DNA of 64,000 bases from Deltaproteobacteria bacterium (GTDB taxonomy: Bacteria > Myxococcota_A > UBA9042 > PHBI01). The position numbers and the translations under genes were made by a program. Position 1 is the stretch's first letter; each line of letters begins with the position of its first letter. Shown in pieces: positions 35,669 through 45,900 of the stretch. The notes beneath the pieces were generated by a model. It made no database searches. It was not told the origin of the DNA and saw nothing but the letters and a program-made list of their open reading frames with translations. Location of the stretch: assembly GCA_020632715.1 (NCBI GenBank), contig JACKFA010000002.1, forward strand, positions 362,501-426,500, in the 5' to 3' direction.

Positions 35669-36975
35669 TACCTCTTCCCCGCCGCGGTCGCCTTCGGATC
35701 CGGCGTGAACACGTCCTCCGCGGGCTTCTCCCCGGCGAGCTCGCGCGCCGTCGCCTCGGCGCCCCGCAGCGCGCGCAGCACGTTCAGCCCCGCGATCTTC
35801 CGGAGCTCCTCCTCCGTGTAGCCGCGCCGCAGGAGCTCGGCGAAGAGGTTCGGGAAGCCCGACACGTCCTCGATCCCGGCCGGGCCGATGGGGCCGCCGT
35901 CGAAGTCCGAGCCGATGCCGATGTGGTCGACGCCGATGCGCTTCTTGATGTGGTCGATGTGGTCGGCCACGTCGCGCACCGTCGCCTTCGGCGTCGGGTG
36001 CTTCGCGCGCCACGCGTCCATCTCCGCGTCGACCGCCTTCGGGTCGCCCGGGTAGAGGCTCTCGAGGCGCGAGCGCTCGGCCTTCCCGTCGGCCCAGTGC
36101 TGGCGGATCCGGCAGTTCACGAACCCCGTGAGGAACGTGACCATCACGACGCCGCCGTTCGCCTTCACCGCGTCGAGCACGCGGTCCGGCACGTTCCGCG
36201 GGTGCCCGCACACCGCGCGCGCGCTCGAGTGCGAGAAGATGATCGGCGCCTGGCTCACCGCGAGCGCGTCGAGCATCGTCTTCTCGGACACGTGCGAGAG
36301 ATCCACCAGCATCCCGAGCCGGTTCATCTCGTGCACGACCTTCTTCCCGAAGTCGGTGAGCCCGTCGTGGACGGGCGGCCCGGTCGCGCTGTCCGCCCAG
36401 TCCGTCGGCTGCCAGTGCGTGAGCGTCATGTAGCGCGCGCCGAGGTCGTACATCGCGCGCAGCGTGGCGAGCGAGTTCCCGATGCTGTGCCCGCCCTCCA
36501 TGCCGATGAGCGAGGCGATCTTCCCGCTCTTGAAGATCCGCTCGACGTCGTCCGCCGTGAGCGCGAGCTCGAAGACGTCCGGGTAGGCGGCGACGATCCG
36601 GTGCACGACGTCGATCTGGTCGACCGTCGTGTGCACCGCCTCGTCGAGGCCGAGCTCCACCGGCACGTACACCGACCAGAACTGCCCACCGACCTGCCCC
36701 TCGCGGAGCCGCGGGATGTCCGTCTGGATCCCGCCGTCGACGAGCGGGTGCTTCACGCGGAGGTCGACCGCGCCGACCTGCCCGTCGTGCTTCTCGTGGA
36801 TGAACCAGGGCAGATCGTTGTGTCCGTCGATGAGCGGCACGGACGCGAGGATCCGGCGCGCCTCGGGCAGCAGGTCGGCCGCCTTCAGCTTCCCGCCCGG
36901 CTTGGCGAGCGCCGCGGTCGGCACCATGGCGAGGGCGGCGACGGCCGCGAGGGCAGCGGTGCTTCGGCGCATCAT
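35668..36975 (-). CDS. Membrane dipeptidase (peptidase M19), exported
   Basis: 435 aa. A signal peptide MMRRSTAALAAVAALAMVPTAALA is followed by a renal-dipeptidase-like TIM barrel. Zinc-binding motifs visible are LIDGHNDLPW (His and Asp), SLIGMEGGHSI (bridging Glu), IIFSHSSARAV (His) and DHIGIGSDFDG. It hydrolyses dipeptides, including some with D-residues, in the periplasm. Two adjacent ATGs could start the gene, and GGGAG is better spaced for the second (36972). Its stop overlaps the start of the HAD phosphatase gene, so the two share a transcript. Confidence 0.93.
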   Translation of the reverse strand: MMRRSTAALAAVAALAMVPTAALAKPGGKLKAADLLPEARRILASVPLIDGHNDLPWFIHEKHDGQVGAVDLRVKHPLVDGGIQTDIPRLREGQVGGQFWSVYVPVELGLDEAVHTTVDQIDVVHRIVAAYPDVFELALTADDVERIFKSGKIASLIGMEGGHSIGNSLATLRAMYDLGARYMTLTHWQPTDWADSATGPPVHDGLTDFGKKVVHEMNRLGMLVDLSHVSEKTMLDALAVSQAPIIFSHSSARAVCGHPRNVPDRVLDAVKANGGVVMVTFLTGFVNCRIRQHWADGKAERSRLESLYPGDPKAVDAEMDAWRAKHPTPKATVRDVADHIDHIKKRIGVDHIGIGSDFDGGPIGPAGIEDVSGFPNLFAELLRRGYTEEELRKIAGLNVLRALRGAEATARELAGEKPAEDVFTPDPKATAAGKR

Positions 36976-37016
36976 TCGGCTCCCGGTCACGGGCGGCGCG
37001 TGGCGCGCGCGCGTCG

Positions 37017-38183
37017 TCAAAAGCTCGCGCTCACGGCTTCGGGGTGGGCGCGGACATAGTCGCGCGCGGCCTTCGCGCTCATCCCGCCGCTCTCGACGAG
37101 GTAGCCCACGGCGACCTGCCCGAGCAGCGTGAAGGGGCGGTAGGCGCGCGCGAAGGTGACGCCCGGGTGGCCCTTCGCGTAGGCGAGGGCGTCGGCGACC
37201 TCGTCGACGATGGCGCCGAGCTGCCGCGACTGCGCCTTCTTCGTGGCGGCGTCGCCGTCGCACACGAGGTCGCCGTCGAGCTTCCGCGGGACCCGCGCGT
37301 TCCCGGGCTGCATCAGCCGCGCGGGGTTGTCGTCCACGATGATCGCGCGCTCGAGGGACTCGTCGAAGAGCCGCAGGTCCTTCGACGCCTCCATCACGGG
37401 CTCGCCGCGGCTCGGCTTCTCCTTGCCGGGCCCCTCGTGCTTCGACTGCCGCACGAGGTAGCTGTTGGTCATGACCGCGGCGATGTCGGGGTGCCCGAGG
37501 AGCGGCTTGCCCTCCCACGTCCAGGCGGCCAGGTTCTCGCGCGACGGCGCGTCGAGGTTCGCCGTGAAGATGGCGATGGCGACGCCGAGCTTCCGGAGCC
37601 GCGCGAACGCGTCCTCCCAGCCGGGCGCGAGCGCGATGTGGCGGGCCCCGTCGCCCTCGCCGACCACGAGCTGGGCGCACGCGTCGCGCGCGACGCGCTG
37701 ATCGTAGAGCGTGTCGTCGAGGTCGAAGACCACGATGGCCGGCGCCGCCGCGAGCTTCGCCGCGTCGTAGCCGCTCTCGTACTCGCCCGCGCGCACGCGC
37801 CGGAGCGCCTCGGCGTACCAGGCGTCGGGCCCACCTTCGGCGGCCGCGCGGCTGAGGTCGCGGTAGTGGTTCTGGAGCTCGACCGCCTGCCAGCGCGTGA
37901 GCCCCTCCCGGCGCATCACCTCCTCGATGAGGAAGAAGCGCACGTCGCCTTCGTCGTAGGCGGCGTAGCGGTTGGTCCAGTCCGGGAGCGGCGGGATCGA
38001 CACGTCCCCGAGCGGGTCGGCCGGGGCGGTGGTCACGAGGTCGACCGCGGGGCAGGGGGGCGGCGTCGGGCACGGGGTCGTCGGTGGGGGCGGCGCCGAG
38101 GCGCACGCCCCGAGCGTGAGCCACGCCAACGCGGCGACCGCGACCAGCGCGCGCGCCTCCCCCTCTCGTCGTGCGGCGACCAT
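37017..38183 (-). CDS. HAD-fold lipoprotein (acid-phosphatase-like)
   Basis: 388 aa. The N-terminus has a hydrophobic stretch and lipobox LTLGAC, then a Pro/Thr-rich linker, so the protein is probably lipidated and exported. A HAD domain carries VVFDLDDTLYD (motif I, catalytic Asp pair near residue 150), AIFTANLDA (motif II) and ERAIIVDDNPARL (motif III/IV). The layout resembles exported class B/C acid phosphatases but with an N-terminal helical extension. GGAGGGAG precedes the ATG at 38183. It lies 41 bp upstream of the dipeptidase gene on the same strand, and a three-gene unit (HAD lipoprotein, dipeptidase, HAD phosphatase) is likely. Confidence 0.78.
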   Translation of the reverse strand: MVAARREGEARALVAVAALAWLTLGACASAPPPPTTPCPTPPPCPAVDLVTTAPADPLGDVSIPPLPDWTNRYAAYDEGDVRFFLIEEVMRREGLTRWQAVELQNHYRDLSRAAAEGGPDAWYAEALRRVRAGEYESGYDAAKLAAAPAIVVFDLDDTLYDQRVARDACAQLVVGEGDGARHIALAPGWEDAFARLRKLGVAIAIFTANLDAPSRENLAAWTWEGKPLLGHPDIAAVMTNSYLVRQSKHEGPGKEKPSRGEPVMEASKDLRLFDESLERAIIVDDNPARLMQPGNARVPRKLDGDLVCDGDAATKKAQSRQLGAIVDEVADALAYAKGHPGVTFARAYRPFTLLGQVAVGYLVESGGMSAKAARDYVRAHPEAVSASF

Positions 38184-38323
38184 CCGAGCTCCCTCCTGCT
38201 CTCCCCTGGCGTCTACCAGACCGGACGCGCGCCCCGCAACACGCGGTATGTCCTCAAGGGATGGCACACCCGGTCGATAACCCGTCTGTCCGGGGCGTTC
38301 CCGCCCGGCGACGGAGGCTCTCC

Positions 38324-38620
38324 ATGGGCGATCACGACGATCACGAGCGGATCCCGACCGTCTCGTGCGAGCGCTGCGGCTTCAACAACCCCGAGGGCAC
38401 GGTGTCCTGCTTCGGGTGCGGCCAGGCGCTCCGCCCGGACGCCATTCGCCGCCTCGTGACCGTGCGGCGGCGCCGCCAGTCCGCCGAGCGGCTCCGGATC
38501 CAGGACCTCGCGCAGCTCCGGATCCGCGTCCGGCCGCGCACCGAGGAGGTGCTCGCCCGCCCGCGCACCGCGCGGAATCGGCGCCTCGCCGACACGGAGC
38601 CGCAGACGCCGGGGATGTAG
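38324..38620 (+). CDS. Small zinc-ribbon protein
   Basis: 98 aa. The pattern is CERCGFNNPEGTVSCFGCG, a CxxC-x10-CxxC zinc ribbon near residues 15-33. An Arg-rich helical tail follows (RRLVTVRRRRQSAERLRIQDLAQLRIRVRPR) that may contact nucleic acid or act as a scaffold. There is no signal peptide. GGAGG lies 8 nt before the ATG. Function is unknown. It is divergent from the HAD lipoprotein gene. Confidence 0.72.
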   Translation: MGDHDDHERIPTVSCERCGFNNPEGTVSCFGCGQALRPDAIRRLVTVRRRRQSAERLRIQDLAQLRIRVRPRTEEVLARPRTARNRRLADTEPQTPGM

Positions 38621-38713
38621 CCCGCGCCGCCGCGCGCGCCGCCCCCGCGGGTTGACGACGCTGGCGTGGTGCGGTTCCTTCCCGTCCCTGGAGCCGGACG
38701 CGGAGGAGACAGC

Positions 38714-39199
38714 ATGGCCCCACAGCGCATCCCCACCATCATCCTCGCCGGCCTCGCGCTCGTCCTCGGCGGCGCCGCGTGCGGCGGCAAGGGCGGCGGC
38801 CTCGAGAGCCCCGAGGCCGTCGCGAAGGCGCTCGCCGCGGCCGGCGAGGCGAACGACCCGAAGGCCGTCGAGGCGCTCTTCCCGACGAAGGAGCAGCTCG
38901 ACGAGGCGATGCTCTGCAAGGAGGGCAAGGGCCCCTGGGAGCAGATCGAGAAGCACGCGAAGGCGATGGTCGCCGACCTCGACGAGATCCGCGCGGAGCT
39001 CGGCGAGGTGATCCGCGTCGAGACCCGCGAGCCCGAGATCGTGAAGCCCGGCGACGGGAAGAACGGCTGCCGCGCGCTCGTCGAGCTGACCGGCCACCGC
39101 GGCAAGGTCTTCTTCAAGAACAAGAAGAAGGGCGGCGAGGAGGACAGCGAGGGCCTCCAGTTCATCAAGCTCGGCGACCAGGGCTGGTTCCTCCGGTAG
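38714..39199 (+). CDS. Small lipoprotein of unknown function
   Basis: 161 aa. A signal sequence ends in lipobox LGGAAC (Cys23) followed by GGKGGG. The rest is a compact alpha/beta domain: ESPEAVAKALAAAGEANDPKAVEALFP, then charged helices, then strands ending EGLQFIKLGDQGWFLR. This has the look of lumazine/NTF2-like or DUF4878-type small periplasmic domains with a C-terminal W, but assignment is uncertain. Two Cys (MLCKEGKG, KNGCRALV) may pair. GGAGGAG precedes the ATG. It is convergent with the DUF2254 gene. Confidence 0.72.
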   Translation: MAPQRIPTIILAGLALVLGGAACGGKGGGLESPEAVAKALAAAGEANDPKAVEALFPTKEQLDEAMLCKEGKGPWEQIEKHAKAMVADLDEIRAELGEVIRVETREPEIVKPGDGKNGCRALVELTGHRGKVFFKNKKKGGEEDSEGLQFIKLGDQGWFLR

Positions 39200-39229
39200 C
39201 AGCGCTCGGGGAGAGACCGCCAGGACCGC

Positions 39230-40705
<1,476 letters not shown>

Positions 40706-40781
40706 GCGCTCACCGCCGCGTCGTCCTTCGCGTCCACCCGAGCAGGGTGGACGAGACCGCGCGCCCTGCCAAGATCCGTGG

Positions 40782-41684
40782 TCAGGCGCCGATCTTGTCG
40801 CGCGAGCTGCCGCGGCCCGCGTTCTTCTCGACGAACTCGTAGATCTTGCCGGCCACGTCGACGCCCGAGGCCGCCTCGATCCCCTCGAGCCCGGGGGAGG
40901 CGTTCACCTCGATGACCACCGGCCCGTGGTTCGAGCGCAGGAGGTCGACGCCCGCGACGTTGAGCCCCATCGCCTTCGCCGCGCGCACGCTGATCGCGCG
41001 CTCCTCCGGCGTGAGCTTGATCTTCGTGGCCTTCCCGCCGCGGTGGATGTTCGCGCGGAACTCGCCGGGCTTCGCCTCGCGCATCATCGAGGCGACGACC
41101 TTGCCGTCGACCACGAACGCGCGGATGTCGCAGCCCTTCGCCTCGGCGATGAACTCCTGCACGAGGATGAAGGCGTTCAGCTGCCGGAACGCCGCGATGA
41201 CCGACTCGGCGGCCTCGCGCGTCTCGCACTTCACGACGCCGATCCCCTGCGTGCCCTCGACGAGCTTCACGATGAGGGGCGCGCCGCCGACGAGGTCGAT
41301 GAGGCCGTCGACGTCTTTGGTGGAGTGGGCCATGCCGGTGACGGGGAGCCCGATCCCGGCGCGCGACAGGAGCTGCAGCGAGCGCAGCTTGTCGCGGGCG
41401 CGCGCGATGGCCTGCGACTCGTTCGTCGTGAACGTCCCCATCATCTCGAACTGCCGCACGATGGCCGTGCCGTAGAACGTCTCGGAGGCGCCGACGCGCG
41501 GGATGATGGCGTCGAACTCGAGCGTCTCGCGCGCGAGCTGCACCATGGGGCGGTGGCTCTTGATGCCCATATAGCAGCGCGCGTAGTCGATGACGCGCAC
41601 GTCGTGGCCGCGGCCGAGGCCGGACTCGACGAGGCGCTGCGTGGAGTAGAGCTCCGGATTGCGGCTCAGGATCGCGATCTTCAT
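40782..41684 (-). CDS. rimK: RimK-type ATP-grasp ligase
   Basis: 300 aa ATP-grasp enzyme. Visible are the N-terminal domain (MKIAILSRNPELYSTQRLVE), the ATP-binding Lys motifs PLIVKLVEGTQGIGV and the Mg-binding end VVIEVNASPGLEG. RimK adds glutamate residues to the C-terminus of ribosomal protein S6, and relatives ligate amino acids to other carboxylates. Length and motifs fit RimK proper. It is divergent from an aspartoacylase-like gene with 108 bp between, a frequent neighbourhood for RimK. The ribosome-binding site is weak. Confidence 0.92.
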   Translation of the reverse strand: MKIAILSRNPELYSTQRLVESGLGRGHDVRVIDYARCYMGIKSHRPMVQLARETLEFDAIIPRVGASETFYGTAIVRQFEMMGTFTTNESQAIARARDKLRSLQLLSRAGIGLPVTGMAHSTKDVDGLIDLVGGAPLIVKLVEGTQGIGVVKCETREAAESVIAAFRQLNAFILVQEFIAEAKGCDIRAFVVDGKVVASMMREAKPGEFRANIHRGGKATKIKLTPEERAISVRAAKAMGLNVAGVDLLRSNHGPVVIEVNASPGLEGIEAASGVDVAGKIYEFVEKNAGRGSSRDKIGA

Positions 41685-41726
41685 CACACCCAGGGACCAG
41701 AGGGGGCTTGCAGCGGGGCGGAGATT

Positions 41727-41741
41727 ACACCGAAATGGTGT
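41727..41741. promoter_or_regulatory. Palindrome in the rimK/aspartoacylase divergent promoter
   Basis: ACACC-GAAAT-GGTGT is a perfect 5-bp inverted repeat midway in the 108-bp divergent region. It could be an operator shared by the two genes. There is no direct evidence for a binding protein. Confidence 0.4.
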
Positions 41742-41792
41742 GGCGTCATCTTGATTCGCCGAGCCGCCAACCGCCACCTCCGGGACCCCAAC

Positions 41793-42770
41793 ATGTCCGA
41801 GCCGATGCTCATCCGCGACGTCGTCATCGGGCCCGGGGAGTCCCACACGGTGCGCCTCCCCATCGCGCGCCTGCCGATCGGCGCGCTCATCGACATCCCG
41901 GTCTACGTGTTCCGCGGGAAGACGCCAGGGCCGACGCTCCTGCTGCAGGGCGGGCTCCACGGCGACGAGCTCAACGGCGTCGAGATCCTGAGGCGCATGC
42001 TGCGCCGGCGCATGGTCCGCCCGAAGCGCGGCGCCGTCATCGTCGTGCCGCTCCTGAACGTCTACGGGTTCCTGCACATGTCGCGCGAGACCCCCGACGG
42101 GCGCGACGTGAACCGCATGTTCCCGGGCTCGAAGAAGGGCTCCCTCGCGGGTCGCATGGTCTACGAGTACATGGAGCACGTCTTCTCCCACGTCGACTGC
42201 GCCATCGACTTCCACACGGGCGGCAAGAGCCGCGCGAACCACCCGCAGATCCGCTACAGCGCCGAGCTCCCCGAGAGCCGCGCCATGGCCGAGGCCTTCC
42301 GCGCGCCGTTCGCCTTCGCGACGAAGCTCATCCCGCGCTCGCTTCGGCAGACGGCCTATCGGCGCCGCGTCCCGGTCATCGTCTACGAGGCCGGCGAGAG
42401 CCTGCGCTTCGACGAGCGCTGCGTGGAGCACGGGATCGCCGGCGCCCAGCGCGTCATGGCGCACCTCGGCATCATGGGCGGGCGCGGGCTCCCCGAGTCG
42501 CCGCCGTCCATCCACCTCGGCGCCGTCGAGTGGATCCGCGCGCGCCGCGGCGGTCTCTTCCGCGCGGCCGTCGAGAACGGCGAGCGCGTCGTCGCCGAGC
42601 AGCCCGTGGGCTACCTCGCCGACCCGTTCGGGCAGTACAACCGGCCCATCAAGGCCACCGCGGACGGCTGGGTCATCTCCGTCAACAACATGCCGGTCGT
42701 GAACGTCGGGGATCCCCTCGTGCGCCTCGGCTTCGAGGGCGCGGGCGACGCGCCCGTCGACGACGGCTGA
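41793..42770 (+). CDS. Succinylglutamate desuccinylase/aspartoacylase family protein
   Basis: 325 aa zinc carboxypeptidase-like hydrolase. Zinc and catalytic motifs are LLLQGGLHGDELNGVEILRR (His and Glu), DGRDVNRMFPG and CAIDFHTGGKSRANHPQIR (His). A C-terminal beta domain follows from about residue 245 (GGLFRAAVENGERVVAEQPVGYLADPFG). Relatives cleave N-acyl amino acids. Genes of this family often lie next to rimK, so a joint role in trimming or recycling ligated amino acids is plausible but inferred. The ATG at 41793 has no clear ribosome-binding site. Confidence 0.88.
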   Translation: MSEPMLIRDVVIGPGESHTVRLPIARLPIGALIDIPVYVFRGKTPGPTLLLQGGLHGDELNGVEILRRMLRRRMVRPKRGAVIVVPLLNVYGFLHMSRETPDGRDVNRMFPGSKKGSLAGRMVYEYMEHVFSHVDCAIDFHTGGKSRANHPQIRYSAELPESRAMAEAFRAPFAFATKLIPRSLRQTAYRRRVPVIVYEAGESLRFDERCVEHGIAGAQRVMAHLGIMGGRGLPESPPSIHLGAVEWIRARRGGLFRAAVENGERVVAEQPVGYLADPFGQYNRPIKATADGWVISVNNMPVVNVGDPLVRLGFEGAGDAPVDDG

Positions 42771-42856
42771 CGGTCGGCGCCCCGCCCACAACTCGGTCTC
42801 ACCTGCGCCCCCACGGCGTCTGCGGCCTGCCGACCATCGCCGCGCCCCGCCGTCGT

Positions 42857-42885
42857 GGTTGACCGGACCTCGCGCGCGCCGTAGT
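42857..42885 (+). promoter_or_regulatory. Possible promoter of surface-protein gene A
   Basis: TTGACC and TAGTTC are 17 bp apart, about 55 bp before the ATG. The -35 box is the same TTGACC seen before genes B and C, but the -10 is weak. Confidence 0.35.
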
Positions 42886-42940
42886 TCCACGAGTACACAC
42901 TCGCCACCCATCGAATCCGAGCTCTCCGCCGAGGTCCGCG

Positions 42941-45900
42941 ATGTCCAGGCTCCTCTCGCTCTCCGCCGCCGTGCTCGCGCTCGCAGCCGGCCTCACCGAA
43001 AGCGCGCCGGCGCAGGCCCGGTCACGCCACTACGACGTCTGGAACTTCGGCACCCACTGCCGCCTCGAGTGGAACGCGGACGGGACGGACTTCACGTTCA
43101 CCACGGACCCGAGCATCGCGACCGGTGAGGGGTGCGCGTCATTCTCCGACCCGGAGACCGGCCAGCTCCTCATCTACACCGACGGCACGACCGTCTGGAA
43201 CGGCGCTGGGCAGGCGGTCATCAGCAACCTCCCGGGCAACTCGTCGTCCCTGCACTCGGGCGTCATCGTCCCGGTGCCCGGCACGCCCGGCCAGGTCTAC
43301 GTCTTCGGCCACAGCGCCAGCGCGACCGCCGTCGTCCAGTACCAGCGCTTCGCGGTGTCGCCGAGCGCCGTCACGACGGTGGGCTCCATCGGCACGGTGA
43401 CGCTCGAGGGCGGCGCAACGAGCGGGCGCGAGGGGATGCTCGTCATCCAGCACCAGAACAAGGTCGACTGGTGGCTCGTGGTCAACGGCGACACCAAGAT
43501 CTTCGTCATCCCGATCACGGCGGCCGGCGTGGGCGCCCCCGCGGCGACGTCGTCGGGCGTGTCCGTCTGGACGAGCGGCTGGAGCGTGTTCAGCGCGTCG
43601 CACCAGGGCGACCGGATCATCGTCTCCGGGAACAGCAGCGCGGCCACCGGCGACGTGTCGGGCGACATGCGCTCGTTCGACTTCGACCCCGCGACCGGCG
43701 CGCTCTCGAACGGCACGCTCCTCAACGCGAGCTTCCGCCACCCGCAGTACTACGGCGGCGTCTTCTCGCCGAGCGGGCTCCGCTTCTACTTCTCGACGCT
43801 CACGGACAGCGACGGCTCCGGGCGCTTCTGGCAGCTCGACCTCGAGACCGGCGACTTCACCGAGCTCGGCTCCGACTCGGTCCTCTACACCTTCGGCGAC
43901 GCTCGCCTCGCCCCCGACGGGCGGATCTTCGTCGCGGGCTCCGGCGGCAGCACGCACGCGAACCAGGCGCTCCACGTCGTCACCTCGCCCGACCTCGCCG
44001 GCCTCGACTGCGGCTTCATCCACGACGCCTACCCCGAGCCGCAGGGGTGTCAGATGGAGCTCGGGCTGCCGCAGAGCCCGAGCGCGCTCGCGCGGGTCAA
44101 CCTGAACCTCGCGGTCACGATCAACGCGCCCGGCACGGAGCTCGTGACCTCGGCGGTGACCCCGGCCGGCTCCGCGCAGGCGCCCGACGGCGCGGTCGTC
44201 AACGTGAGCGTCGGCGGCCCCGACGGCTACAGCGCGAGCTGCACGGCGACGGTCGCCGGCGCGGCGTGGGCCTGCCCCGCGGCGGTGACGGGCCTCGTGC
44301 TCGGCGGCGCCTACACCTTCACGGCCACCTTGACGTATCCGGAAGAGGAGCCGGTCACCGACGAGGTCGTCGCGACCGTGGTCGTCTGCAGCGACACCGC
44401 CACGAGCGGGGTCGACGCGGGCTGCAGCGCCGGGCAGCCGGCCTGCGTCGACGGGCCGTCGGGGCGCCTCTGCACGAACTCGGTGGGGTGCTCGGACGGG
44501 ACGCGCGAGGGCTACACGAGCCTCGGCACCTACCCGGCGATCGCGTCGTGCGGCGGCGCGTGGTCGGTCGGCGGCATGTTCCACGACGAGCCCGCGTGCG
44601 ATCGGCAGGGCGGGAACGACGGTGAGAACGCGGCCGGCACCGGCTGCAACGTGCAGGACCTGTGCGCCGAGGGGTGGCACGTGTGCTACGGCCCCGCGGA
44701 CGTCCGGAGCCGCGTCGGGGACGCCGGCTGCGCCGACGCCGTCGCCGCGACCTACCCCAACACGGGGACCGGGCCGCTGAACGGCGTGACGGTGCCGCCG
44801 GGCGGCGCGTTCTTCGCGACGGCGACGGCCGGGCCGGGCAACGGGATCTGCGACGACTTCGTCAACGGCGTGGCCACGCAGTTCAACGACGTCTTCGGGT
44901 GCGGGAACCTCGGCGGGAAGCCGACGGGCGCGACGTGCGCGCCGTTCAACCGCTTCTCGAACAACAACTGCGCGTCGCTCCAGAACCAACCGTACGTCAC
45001 GCCCGGCGTCGACCACCCGGCGACCGACTACGGCTACGAGGACGCCACTCAGTGGGCGTGGACGTGCTCGGGGGCGACCGTCGAGTCGCAGAACATCGTG
45101 AAGACGATGCCCGGGGTGCAGGGCGGCGTCATCTGCTGCAAGGACGCCGATCCCTCGCTCCCCGAGATCTGCGACGGCGTCGACAACGATCTCGACGGCG
45201 CGACCGACGAGACGACCTTCGCCGACGGCGTCGAGGTCACGGTGGGGCGGCGCTGCGTCGTCGACGGGCAGTGCGGCGTCACGGACTGCACGCGCGACGG
45301 CGGCTTCGAGTGCACGAACCTCGGGCCGTGCGAGCTCGCGATGTGCGCTGGCGAGGAGCCCGCGCTCGGCGAGGTGATGGTCGACGACACCTGCGAGCTG
45401 CCGCCGGTCATCGGGACGATCGACCCGGTCGTCGAGTGGGAGAAGCACGCGTTCACGGCCTCGCCGAGCTACGATCAGGTCATGATGCAGCCGGTCGTCG
45501 CGAACCTCACCGACGACAACGCCGACGGCGTCATCGACGACGACGACATCCCGGACGTGGTCATCACGCGGTTCACGGGCAACGCATACGCCACGACCGG
45601 CGTGCTCACGGCGCTCTCGGGCGCCGACGGGAGCGAGCTCTGGTCCGTCCCGTCGTTCGAGGACCTCGGCGTCACCTACTACTTCTACGGGAGCGGCGGC
45701 GTCGCCATCGGCGATCTCGACGGCGACGGGCGGCCGGAGGTCTGCGCGCCGCTCGTCGGGGACAACGCGGGCATCGCGTGCCTCACGGTGGCCGCGCCCG
45801 GGAGCGGCGCGACCGCGCCCTCGCTCCTGTGGCGGTCGGCCGCCTGCGGCTCGCAGGCCTACGGCATGCCGGCGCTCGCGGACGTCGATCACGACGGCCT

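Noticed and set aside
38171..38323. Upstream extension of the zinc-ribbon gene
   Set aside because: It overlaps the divergent HAD-lipoprotein start region. The ATG at 38324 has GGAGG at 8 nt.
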